Source: DATLEX01 sp035525045
Lineage (GTDB): Bacteria; Acidobacteriota; Thermoanaerobaculia; Gp7-AA8
Direction of reading: 5' to 3'
Assembly (NCBI GenBank): GCA_035525045.1
Contig: DATLEX010000014.1
Coordinates: forward strand, 1 to 9,412
Length of the DNA: 9,412 nt
In this document: one piece after another, positions 1-9,286 of the stretch
How positions within the stretch are numbered: the stretch's first letter is position 1
Layout: every line of letters begins with the position of its first letter
Translations under genes and position numbers: made by a program
Notes under the pieces: model-generated
What the model was told of the DNA's origin: nothing
What the model saw: the letters and a program-made list of their open reading frames with translations, nothing else
Databases searched by the model: none

Positions 1-1088
1 GTGCCGCCCGGGAAGATGTTGTCGCTCGATGAGAAGGTCCCGCCGGCGTCGAAGTCGACCCAGGCCGAGAGCGTGCAGGGGGCATTGGCCACGACGGTGA
101 CGGACGCCGTCTGCCCGGCGGTGAGCGAGCTGGTGAAGGCCACGCCGTCCTCGTCGTCGCCGGCCACCGCGCAGGTCCCGAACGTGACGGTGCCGGCGTT
201 GTTGTCGTCGCCGCCGGCGCCCGCCGACGGCTGGCCGTCGATCTCCGCGTCGGCGCACGCGCCGAGATAGACGGCCGTGCCGAGGAGGTGGCGCGCCCCG
301 TCCGCGGCGAACGTGGTGCCGTAGCTGTCGGGCGCGTCGCCGAAGTCGAAGTCTTCACTCTGCCCGAAGTAGTGACTGGGGTCCGACGCGGCCACAAGGC
401 CGAGGGTGGGGTGGGTGGCGGTCACCGACCCGATGTTCATGTACTGCCCCGCCTCGGCGATCCCGCTCGCGGTGCAGGTCATCGACGCCCCGGGGGCCAG
501 CGTAGTGCCCGGGCAGGACACGATCACGCCCTGGTCGTCGGTTACGGCGACATTGGTGAGGGAGTCTGTACTGACATTCGTGACCTCGTACGTCCAGTCG
601 ACCGTCGATCCGACCGGGACGACGGGACCGGGAGGGACGTTCGCATCGTCGCCGTTGGTCGACTTCACCAGCGTGACGGCGACGGTGTCCTGACCGAAGT
701 AGTGGCTGGGGTCGGAGTCGGTGACCGGGCCGCCCCCAGCCTCGTTCGCGTCGACGGTCCCGATGTTGGCGTACTGCCCGGCGACGGCGGTGCCGGACGC
801 CGTGCAGGTCATGGACGTCCCGGCGGCGAGTGTCGTTCCCGGGCAAGTGACCGTCACCCCCTGGTCGTCGGTGACGGCGACGTCGGTCAGATCTCGCCCG
901 CCGCTGTTGGTGACCACGTAGGTCCAGGTGATGGACGAGCCGACGGCGACGATGGGTCCGGGAGGACTGTCCGCGTCCTCCCCATTGGTGGCCTTCTCGA
1001 TGGTGACGGCAGGTTGTGCCAGCAATGGCGCAGCCGCGACGAGCAGCAGCGTGGTCAGGACCGGGGCGGCCCAATCTCGAGAATTCAC
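1..1088 (-). CDS. Secreted surface protein with DUF7507-type repeats and GEVED domain (3' end missing)
   Basis: I translated this from the minus strand. It is open from the start to the left edge, so at least 362 residues are present and the C-terminus is missing. Residues 1-24 form a signal peptide (hydrophobic run LTTLLLVAAAPLLA, cleavage likely before QPA). Two repeats of about 107 residues follow (about 27-133 and 136-243). Each has a KxTNGxDA start, a VGSxxxWTYxVTN strand, a VAVTDDQGV turn, two Cys (TCPGT/MTCTASG, probably a disulfide) and a DPSHYFGQ end. This is the style of DUF7507/DUF11 surface repeats. From residue 246 a GEVED domain begins (DFGDAPDSYGT, GARHLLG, DAEIDGQPS, DDEDGVAF, AWVDFD), a module of secreted and surface proteins. 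GTG 1088 is preferred because AGGAGG lies 8 nt upstream; in-frame ATG 1094 would leave only 2 nt. The gene lies 50 bp after the FG-GAP gene and may be co-transcribed with it. The molecular role is unknown; adhesion or an outer-surface structure is an inference. Confidence 0.85.
   Translation of the reverse strand, partial: MNSRDWAAPVLTTLLLVAAAPLLAQPAVTIEKATNGEDADSPPGPIVAVGSSITWTYVVTNSGGRDLTDVAVTDDQGVTVTCPGTTLAAGTSMTCTASGTAVAGQYANIGTVDANEAGGGPVTDSDPSHYFGQDTVAVTLVKSTNGDDANVPPGPVVPVGSTVDWTYEVTNVSTDSLTNVAVTDDQGVIVSCPGTTLAPGASMTCTASGIAEAGQYMNIGSVTATHPTLGLVAASDPSHYFGQSEDFDFGDAPDSYGTTFAADGARHLLGTAVYLGACADAEIDGQPSAGAGGDDNNAGTVTFGTCAVAGDDEDGVAFTSSLTAGQTASVTVVANAPCTLSAWVDFDAGGTFSSSDNIFPGG
360..1007 (-). 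repeat. Two tandem DUF7507-type coding repeats
   Basis: These are two in-frame copies of about 320 bp within the leftmost gene, at about 1007-690 and 680-360 on the minus strand. The encoded copies share the TNGxDA start, the VTDDQGV turn, the paired cysteines, the GQYxNIG strand and the terminal DPSHYFGQ. They diverge at many positions in between, so this is an old duplication and not a recent one. Confidence 0.8.
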
Positions 1089-1094
1089 TATCAT

Positions 1095-1113
1095 GACCTC
1101 CTGCCGGAAGGTC
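1095..1113 (-). promoter_or_regulatory. Shine-Dalgarno inside a small hairpin, upstream of the GEVED gene
   Basis: Read on the minus strand, these 19 bases form a 7-bp stem (GACCTTC with GGAGGTC, one G-U pair) around a 5-nt loop. The right arm holds most of the AGGAGG ribosome-binding site for the start at 1088. The sequence supports the pairing. Translational control is an inference, and the stem is short enough that it may only be weakly stable. Confidence 0.4.
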
Positions 1114-1138
1114 GGAGCCTATCACGTGGTGAGAACGC

Positions 1139-4249
<3,111 letters not shown>

Positions 4250-4318
4250 CGAGGCACTCCTGGGGTGGAAAGGATTGGAGCAGGCTACTACGGAAACGCC
4301 GCGTTTGTGCGTGATCGA

Positions 4319-4348
4319 TTGTCAGTTCACGGAAGAGCATGCTATAGT
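4319..4348 (+). promoter_or_regulatory. Sigma-70-type promoter of the S74 fibre gene
   Basis: The -35 is TTGTCA (4319-4324) and the -10 is TATAGT (4343-4348), separated by 18 bp. Each hexamer has one mismatch to consensus. The predicted transcript would start near 4355, leaving a leader of about 40 nt before ATG 4397. The site lies in an AT-richer patch of the divergent intergenic region (4250-4396). I found no equally convincing promoter for the leftward FG-GAP gene in that region. Confidence 0.6.
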
Positions 4349-4384
4349 TCCGCCCTCGCCTCCAACTCCGCAGTCAGAAGTTTT

Positions 4385-4399
4385 AGGAGAATGATGATG
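4385..4399 (+). promoter_or_regulatory. RBS and triple-ATG start that decides the fibre gene's N-terminus
   Basis: AGGAG at 4385-4389 precedes three consecutive in-frame ATG codons at 4391, 4394 and 4397. Spacing is 1, 4 and 7 nt respectively, so 4397 is the best initiation site. It gives a clean signal peptide. All three starts give nearly the same protein, differing by at most two Met residues. Confidence 0.75.
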
Positions 4400-6190
4400 T
4401 CCCGACGCGCCCCCTACATTGTTGCAGCAGTTCTGATTTCGGCATCCGCCGTGTTCGCCCAGGGGCCTCCGGACGGCGCGGTCGCGCCGATCCAGGTGAG
4501 CTCCACCTCGATCCGCTGGACAGTCCAGGTCCCGAGCGCCGGTGTGACGGTGACCGTCATGCGCCCCGACGGCGAGGCGGTGACGAAGGAGTTCCGCACG
4601 CCGAACCCGACTCTCACGCTGCAGGACCTCGGGGTGCCGCTGGAAGACGGCACGTACACGTGGGAGCTGGTCGTGACTCCCCCTGTTCCGGCTCACGTCC
4701 AGCAAAAGATGCAGCAGGCCCGCGCGAACAACGATGACGCGGCCGCCAGGAAGATCCTCCGGGAGGCCGGCCTCGACCGCGCTTTGGTCGAGTCGGGGGC
4801 GTTCTCGGTTCTGAACGGAAGCTTCGTACTGCCGAGCGTCCAGGAGCCGGCCTCGCGGCGCGAGTCGGCGTCGGGCACCTCGGGCGAGACTGGGTCGGTC
4901 ACCACTTCCGGCGGCCGCTCCCTGACACCGGCGCTCGACGACCAGGTCATTCCCGACGATCTGATCGTTCAGGGAAGCATCTGCGTCGGGACCGATTGCG
5001 TGAACAACGAAAACTTCGGCTTCGACACGATCCGGCTGAAGGAAAACAACACCCGGATCAAGTTCGATGATACGAGCACCGTTTCCGGCTTTCCGGCCAC
5101 CGACTGGCAGCTCACCGCGAATGACTCTGCGAGCGGTGGCGCGAACAAGTTCTCGATCGAGGACATCACCTCAGCGCGGGTTCCGTTCACCTTGCGCGGC
5201 GGAGCCCCGACGAACTCCCTCCTCGTCGCCAGCACCGGCCGGGTCGGCTTGCGCACCTCGACGCCGGTCCTCGACCTGCACATCGCCACGGGGGACACCC
5301 CCGGCTGGCGGCTGGAGCAGAACAACTCCAGCGGCTTCACGGCCCAGACGTGGGACATCGCCGGCAACGAGGCCAACTTCTTCATCCGCGACGTGACCGG
5401 TGGCTCGACGCTACCATTCCGCATCCGCCCGGGAGCGCCGACGAGCTCGATCGACATCGCGGCCAGCGGTAACGTCGGCATCGGGACAGCCAGTCCAAGT
5501 GGAAAGCTTCACGTCGTCACCACCGGCGACCCGTTCCTCGTCGCGACCGACGGCAAAGTGGGGATCGGGACAACGAGTCCGGAACGCTTACTCGACGTCA
5601 AGAAGAACGGGGGCAACACTGGAATCGGCATCCGGGTGATGAACGATGGAACCGCAGGAAACGACGATGCCTTTGTCGTCTTTTCAACCCGGGACAGCCG
5701 CACCGCGTTTGTAGGCATCGACCGCAGCACCTTTGTATACACCATGGCCGGTGCCTCTGGATTCGGCGCTTCACAGGACTGGTTCACCATGAATCTCCTC
5801 AACGGCAACATCGGGCTTGGCAATGTAACGGCTCCCGGCCATCCGATTCATCACAACAGCGGCGCTCATCTGACCTCGGGCGGTGTGTGGACCAACGCCT
5901 CGAGCCGCGACTCCAAACAGGATGTGTCGACCCTCGACGCGCGTGAGGCGATGGAGACGCTCCACGGGCTCAGTCCGGTGAAGTACGCTTACAAGGCAGC
6001 CCCGCAGGAGCGTCACGCCGGGTTCATTGCCGAGGACGTTCCCGACCTGGTCGCCACCGCTGACCGCAAGGGTCTCAGCCCGATGGATATCGTCGCCGTC
6101 CTCACCAAGGTCGTCCAGGAGCAGCAGAAGACGATTGACGAGCTGTCCGCTCGTCTCGAGAAGCTCGAAGCGGTGCCGGAACGGGAATGA
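4397..6190 (+). CDS. Secreted fibre protein with C-terminal Peptidase_S74 intramolecular chaperone
   Basis: The product is 597 residues. Residues 1-21 are a signal peptide (RRAPYIVAAVLISASAVFA, then QGPP). Residues about 30-100 look Ig/fibronectin-like (SIRWTVQVPSAGVTVTV ... GTYTWELVV). A short charged helical stretch follows (HVQQKMQQARANNDDAAARK). A module from about 190 (GSICVGTDCVNNENFGFD, IRLKENNTRIKFDDTS) recurs in other bacterial S74 fibres as I remember them. VGIGT-type beta repeats sit at about 285, 358 and 387 (RVGLRTSTP, NVGIGTASP, KVGIGTTSP). Residues about 499-597 are the S74 domain: SSRDSK with the predicted cleavage Ser502 and Lys507, then LHGLSPVKYAYK, HAGFIAEDVPDLV and a terminal coiled coil (VVQEQQKTIDELSARLEKLE). 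In known members this domain drives trimerisation of a beta-fibre and then cuts itself off. No phage genes surround it, so a cell-surface fibre is inferred. The promoter and RBS are immediately upstream. Confidence 0.9.
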   Translation: MSRRAPYIVAAVLISASAVFAQGPPDGAVAPIQVSSTSIRWTVQVPSAGVTVTVMRPDGEAVTKEFRTPNPTLTLQDLGVPLEDGTYTWELVVTPPVPAHVQQKMQQARANNDDAAARKILREAGLDRALVESGAFSVLNGSFVLPSVQEPASRRESASGTSGETGSVTTSGGRSLTPALDDQVIPDDLIVQGSICVGTDCVNNENFGFDTIRLKENNTRIKFDDTSTVSGFPATDWQLTANDSASGGANKFSIEDITSARVPFTLRGGAPTNSLLVASTGRVGLRTSTPVLDLHIATGDTPGWRLEQNNSSGFTAQTWDIAGNEANFFIRDVTGGSTLPFRIRPGAPTSSIDIAASGNVGIGTASPSGKLHVVTTGDPFLVATDGKVGIGTTSPERLLDVKKNGGNTGIGIRVMNDGTAGNDDAFVVFSTRDSRTAFVGIDRSTFVYTMAGASGFGASQDWFTMNLLNGNIGLGNVTAPGHPIHHNSGAHLTSGGVWTNASSRDSKQDVSTLDAREAMETLHGLSPVKYAYKAAPQERHAGFIAEDVPDLVATADRKGLSPMDIVAVLTKVVQEQQKTIDELSARLEKLEAVPERE

Positions 6191-6304
6191 GGGCTCAGGG
6201 CTCGGGGGTTGTAGGCAAATCTTCGAACCATGGCAGGTTCCCACCACCCGAGGCCGATCCTCGATGCTCGAGCCGCGACGCCTGAGCCCTGAGCCCTGAG
6301 CCCT
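6190..6304. repeat. Intergenic GAGCCCT heptamer inverted repeat
   Basis: The left arm AGGGCTCAGGGCTC (6190-6203) is a perfect 14-bp inverse of GAGCCCTGAGCCCT, which occurs in two overlapping registers at 6284-6297 and 6291-6304. The right arm holds three tandem CTGAGCC heptamers (6282-6302). A small internal hairpin CTCGA-TGC-TCGAG lies at 6260-6272. The left arm starts at the last base of the fibre gene's stop codon and the right arm abuts the ribH -10. It may be a dispersed repeat, and it could also act as a terminator for the fibre gene, although there is no T-tract. Confidence 0.7.
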
Positions 6305-6309
6305 ATAAT
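6304..6309 (+). promoter_or_regulatory. TATAAT -10 element for a probably leaderless ribH transcript
   Basis: A perfect TATAAT ends 10 bp before the ribH ATG at 6320, and no Shine-Dalgarno lies between. Transcription from it would begin at or within a few bases of the ATG. No good -35 is seen; the expected position (about 6281-6286) falls in the heptamer repeat. Leaderless starts of this geometry are well known in several bacterial phyla, but here it is an inference from spacing. Confidence 0.5.
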
Positions 6310-6319
6310 CCCCGCCGAA

Positions 6320-6799
6320 ATGCCGCGATCTTTCGAGGGGGATCTGAACGCCGCGGGGCTCCGCTTCGGCGTCATCGCCAGCCGCTTCAACGAGGAGATC
6401 GTGAAGGGGCTGCTGCGGGGGGCGCTGGAGTGCCTGGCGCGGCATGGGGCGGCCGACGAGGCCATCACCATCCATCGCGTGCCGGGGGCCTTCGAGATCC
6501 CGACTCTCGCCCGCGAGCTGGTGGACCAGGCCCGCTTCGATGCCCTGCTGGCCCTCGGTTGTCTGCTGCGCGGCGACACGCCGCACTTCGACCTTCTCTC
6601 CGCCCAGGTCACCACCGAGCTCTCCCGCGTCGCCACCGAGGCGCGCTTCCCCGTCGCCTTCGGCGTGATCACCTGCAACACTCGGGAGCAGGCGGTGGAG
6701 CGATCCTCGCCCGGCGCCGGAAACAAGGGTTGGGAGGCGGCGCTGGCGGCGATCGAGATGGCGAATTTATGGCGTCGGATTCGCACCGGGGCGGAGTAG
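6320..6799 (+). CDS. ribH: 6,7-dimethyl-8-ribityllumazine synthase
   Basis: This is a 159-residue cytosolic enzyme of riboflavin synthesis. It condenses 5-amino-6-ribitylamino-uracil with 3,4-dihydroxy-2-butanone 4-phosphate to give lumazine, and usually forms pentamers or 60-mer shells. Family motifs are all present and in order: FEGDLNAAGLRFGVIASRFN (substrate-site Phe in SRFN), VPGAFEIP, the GCLLRGDTPHFD loop with the catalytic His, FGVITCNTREQAVER, and GAGNKGWEAALAAIEMANLW near the C-terminus. Length is normal. GCLLRGD replaces the more usual GAVIRGE, a mild change. No Shine-Dalgarno precedes the ATG, but a TATAAT lies 10 bp upstream. The stop codon is followed directly by the nusB ATG, a common ribH-nusB pairing. 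No other riboflavin gene is in view. Confidence 0.96.
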   Translation: MPRSFEGDLNAAGLRFGVIASRFNEEIVKGLLRGALECLARHGAADEAITIHRVPGAFEIPTLARELVDQARFDALLALGCLLRGDTPHFDLLSAQVTTELSRVATEARFPVAFGVITCNTREQAVERSSPGAGNKGWEAALAAIEMANLWRRIRTGAE

Positions 6800-7213
6800 A
6801 TGGGAGCACGCCGGAAGGCCCGTGAACTGGCCCTGCAGATGCTGTTTCAGCACGACATGTCGGGCAACGAGCCCGACACCATCCTCACCACCTTCGAGGA
6901 GCTGCGGAAGTCGAACCCCAACACGAGGGAGTTCGCCACGAAAATCTTCCGCGGCACGGTGGAGCACCTTCCTCAAATCGACGAGATGATCACCGCCCAG
7001 GCCGACAACTGGCGCATCTCGCGCATGGCCGTGGTGGACCGCAACATCATCCGCATGTCGGTCTACGAGTTCCTCCACGAGAGCGAGACGCCGAAGCTGG
7101 TCATCATCGACGAGGCGATCGAGATCGCCAAGAAGTTCGGCACCCAGAAGTCCTCGCAATTCATCAACGGAATCCTCGACGGCATCCTCAAACGGTACAA
7201 TCTGGCCACGTGA
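6800..7213 (+). CDS. nusB: Transcription antitermination factor NusB
   Basis: The 137-residue product is of standard length for NusB, a small all-helical protein. With NusE (S10) it binds boxA RNA and helps rRNA antitermination. The N-terminus has the basic RNA-binding helix (GARRKARELALQMLFQHD). The C-terminal half carries the family signature (VDRNIIRMSVYEFL, PKLVIIDEAIEIAKKFGTQK, SSQFINGILDGILKRY). The ATG follows the ribH stop with no gap; GGAG at the end of ribH is only 3 nt away, so translation is probably coupled. The TGA stop is within a GTGA overlap with the next gene. Confidence 0.97.
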   Translation: MGARRKARELALQMLFQHDMSGNEPDTILTTFEELRKSNPNTREFATKIFRGTVEHLPQIDEMITAQADNWRISRMAVVDRNIIRMSVYEFLHESETPKLVIIDEAIEIAKKFGTQKSSQFINGILDGILKRYNLAT

Positions 7214-8895
7214 GCCTTCTGGGGCGTCTCGAGGACCTCTCTCTCACCGACATCGTCCAGATCGTCCATCTCAGCCGTCGCACCGGCGTCCTCGAGATCG
7301 TGAACGACGACGGACGGCACACCGTGCTGTTCCGGCACGGCCTGGTCGTCAACGCCTCCGCCCCCGATCATTCGGACCTCGCCACCTACCTCCACCGGCG
7401 CGGCATCATCCCCGCCGATGCCGTGAAGACCATCCGGCAGATGGAGGACCAGGGCATCCCCTGCGGGACGGCCGTCGTCGAGCTGAACCTCGCCGGCAGC
7501 GACACCCTGGCCGCCGCCATCCGCGACCGCATCCTCGGCGTGGTGGCGCCGCTGCTGGAGACCCGCGACGGAGAGTTCAACTTCCTCCTGAGCGAGTCGA
7601 TGAAGGCGGTGGACCTGGAGTACGAGCCGGACGTGCTGTTCCAGGATGGGGGGCTTTCCCCGCAGACGGTCCTCCGCACCGCCGAGGGGGAGACGCTCAA
7701 GCCGCTGAGCGGGCTGGAAGACTCGCTCAAGGCGGGGAAGGCGCTGCGGCGCAGCGCCCCCGCGCCGGAGCGGCAGCCCCCCCTCGACCTGGGGCGGGGG
7801 GATGGCGCGCCGCCCCCCGTCCCCCCCGCTGCGCAGGCGCAGTTCAAGGTGGCGGGGGGGCTGTTCGAGGTGGAATCGCCGGAGGCGGCGTTTCGAAACG
7901 TGGTGCTTTTCGAGCGCAACCCGCTGATCCGCGTCGCCGCCAAGCGCGCCTTCTCGAAAAACGGCGTGAAGATCGCGCAGTTCGGGTCGATCGACGAGGC
8001 GCGCAGCGCCATCGTCGACCTCTTCCGCTCGAACAGTTTCTTCGTCACCTTTCTCGAGCTGACCGAGGACGACTCCGCGGCGCGGCTGCTCGCGCAGCTC
8101 AAGCGCCGCAACCCGCGGCTCCCCGTCGGGGTGATCGACCAGCGGGACGACCACCGCCGGCGCCAGGAGATCGTCCGCGCCGGCGCCGACCTCTATCTCA
8201 CCAAGCCCTCCCCCGAGCGCCTGGAGCCGGGCGTGGCGGAGGAGGAGCTGGGGCTCTTCGCGGAAGAGCTGGTCCTGTTCGCCGGCCGCGCCTTCGAACA
8301 GTGGGAGCAGATGACCGGTGGCGGCCCCGACGCCGGGCGGCGCTTCTACGAGCAGGCGGACAAGGAGAACCTCGACCGCAGCTTCGGCCTGCTCGAGCAG
8401 CTCATCAACGAGGTGAGCAACCCGAACGACATCGAGCAGGTCTCGGAGACGATCCTGCGGCTCGCCGCGCAGTACTTCGATCGGGGGGCGCTCTTCGTCG
8501 CCGGCGAACGCGAGCTGGTGGGACTGGGCGGCTTCGGCATCACCGACGGCGTGGAGCCGATGGACCAGCGCGTGAAGCGCCTCCGCATCGCGCGCGGCGA
8601 GGCGGGGATCCTCGCCGGCGTGGCCGAGTCGGGCGCGCCGCACCGCGGCAAGATGCGGCGTACCTCCGCCAACCTCGCCCTCATCGAGGCGATGGGAGGC
8701 CTCCTTCCCACCGAAGTCGTGGCGCTGCCCATCCTGCACGGCGACCGGGCCATTGGTATTCTGTACGGCGACAACGCCGAGCACCGCGCGCCGATCGAGG
8801 CCCTGACCGGCCTGGAGATCTTCCTCTCGCAGGCCGGATACGCCTTCGGCAACGCGGCGGCGATCCGAGGGAGCGGCGGGGGGGGAGGGTCATGA
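7210..8895 (+). CDS. PATAN (DUF4388) regulator with pseudo-receiver and GAF-like domains
   Basis: The product is 561 residues. The N-terminal PATAN/DUF4388 domain (about 1-135) opens with LLGRLEDLSLTDIVQIVHLS, then RTGVLEIVNDDG and VLFRHGLVVNAS. A low-complexity Pro/Gly/Ala linker spans about 180-220. Residues about 229-335 resemble a CheY fold (NVVLFERNPLIRVAAKRAF ... AGADLYLTKPS). The acidic pair is replaced by Glu235-Arg236 and the phospho-Asp by Glu283 (FLELTED), while the conserved Lys332 remains. So it is probably not phosphorylated. Residues about 385-552 look GAF-like (ILRLAAQYFDRGALFVAGERELVGL, VALPILHGDRAIGILYGDN). It ends in a poly-Gly tail. The GTG start overlaps the nusB stop as GTGA, with no Shine-Dalgarno, so it relies on coupling. 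It overlaps cheY by 4 nt. PATAN proteins commonly bridge receivers to surface-motility or other outputs. The exact output here is unknown, and the GAF assignment is less sure than the PATAN one. Confidence 0.88.
   Translation: MSLLGRLEDLSLTDIVQIVHLSRRTGVLEIVNDDGRHTVLFRHGLVVNASAPDHSDLATYLHRRGIIPADAVKTIRQMEDQGIPCGTAVVELNLAGSDTLAAAIRDRILGVVAPLLETRDGEFNFLLSESMKAVDLEYEPDVLFQDGGLSPQTVLRTAEGETLKPLSGLEDSLKAGKALRRSAPAPERQPPLDLGRGDGAPPPVPPAAQAQFKVAGGLFEVESPEAAFRNVVLFERNPLIRVAAKRAFSKNGVKIAQFGSIDEARSAIVDLFRSNSFFVTFLELTEDDSAARLLAQLKRRNPRLPVGVIDQRDDHRRRQEIVRAGADLYLTKPSPERLEPGVAEEELGLFAEELVLFAGRAFEQWEQMTGGGPDAGRRFYEQADKENLDRSFGLLEQLINEVSNPNDIEQVSETILRLAAQYFDRGALFVAGERELVGLGGFGITDGVEPMDQRVKRLRIARGEAGILAGVAESGAPHRGKMRRTSANLALIEAMGGLLPTEVVALPILHGDRAIGILYGDNAEHRAPIEALTGLEIFLSQAGYAFGNAAAIRGSGGGGGS
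7777..7860 (+). repeat. Cluster of C and G homopolymers in the regulator's linker
   Basis: Five mononucleotide runs of six or more lie within 84 bp: C7 (7777-7783), G6 (7796-7801), C6 (7813-7818), C7 (7821-7827) and G7 (7854-7860). They encode the Pro/Gly-rich linker between the PATAN and pseudo-receiver domains. The reading frame is intact through all of them. Confidence 0.85.
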
Positions 8896-9269
8896 AGATT
8901 CTGCTGGTGGAGGACTCCTCCTCGATGCGTCACTTCCTGACGACCATCATCGAGGGGGGAACGGAGTCGTACGAGCTGGACATCGTGGAGGCGGCGACCG
9001 GCTTCGAGGCGCTCAAGACCCTCCCGCACCATCGGTTCGACGCCATCCTGACCGACATCAACATGCCCGACATCAACGGGCTGGAGCTGGTCAGCTTCCT
9101 CAAGAACCACCCGGTGTACCGCGTCATCCCGATCATGGTCATCTCCACCGAGGGAAGCGAGGAGGACCGCCGCCGGGCCGGCGCGCTGGGAGCGGAGGAG
9201 TACCTGGTCAAGCCGTTCCAGTCGTCGGAGCTGGTGGAGAAGCTGCGAAGATTGCTGAGGGTCGCATGA
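8892..9269 (+). CDS. CheY-like single-domain response regulator
   Basis: The 125-residue product is a receiver domain alone. All phosphorylation-site residues are present: acidic Glu7-Asp8 (LLVEDSSSM), phospho-acceptor Asp55 (LTDINMPD), Ser85 in the Thr/Ser switch position (MVISTEG), Tyr104 and Lys107 (EYLVKPF). It lacks an output domain, so it must act through a protein partner. The ATG overlaps the upstream stop as ATGA, and the G-rich GGGGGGAGGG just before it serves as ribosome-binding site. An open frame extends much further upstream in this register, but that is only the shadow of the regulator gene. Coupling to the PATAN/pseudo-receiver protein suggests the two interact. No histidine kinase is in view, so the phosphodonor is unknown. 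Confidence 0.95.
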   Translation: MKILLVEDSSSMRHFLTTIIEGGTESYELDIVEAATGFEALKTLPHHRFDAILTDINMPDINGLELVSFLKNHPVYRVIPIMVISTEGSEEDRRRAGALGAEEYLVKPFQSSELVEKLRRLLRVA

Positions 9270-9286
9270 GGAAAACCGGGGCAGCC

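Noticed and set aside
355..1125. 256-codon minus-strand frame starting at 1125
   Set aside because: Very Arg/His-rich and motif-free. The overlapping frame from 1088 gives a signal peptide, two repeats and a GEVED domain with a good RBS.
4294..4306. AAACG-CCG-CGTTT palindrome as an operator in the divergent region
   Set aside because: A 5-bp stem is too short to distinguish from chance, and it lies upstream of the fibre promoter without further support.
6212..6232. T-arm-like GGTTCGAAG on the minus strand, suggesting a tRNA
   Set aside because: The flanking bases do not form a 5-bp T-stem, and no acceptor, D or anticodon arms can be drawn around it.
6282..6302. Tandem heptamers as a CRISPR-like array
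   Set aside because: The units are 7 bp and directly adjacent, without spacers.
5771..6586. 271-codon minus-strand frame across the fibre 3' end, the repeat and ribH
   Set aside because: It crosses two well-supported plus-strand genes and an intergenic repeat, and it shows no domain.
7063..8784. 573-codon minus-strand frame antisense to nusB and the PATAN regulator
   Set aside because: It is a high-GC mirror frame. The plus strand holds recognisable PATAN, receiver-like and GAF-like sequence with tight operon overlaps.
8301..8891. N-terminal extension of cheY
   Set aside because: It is the shadow of the regulator gene (Arg-rich, no motif). The receiver begins exactly at MKILLVEDSS with an ATGA overlap.
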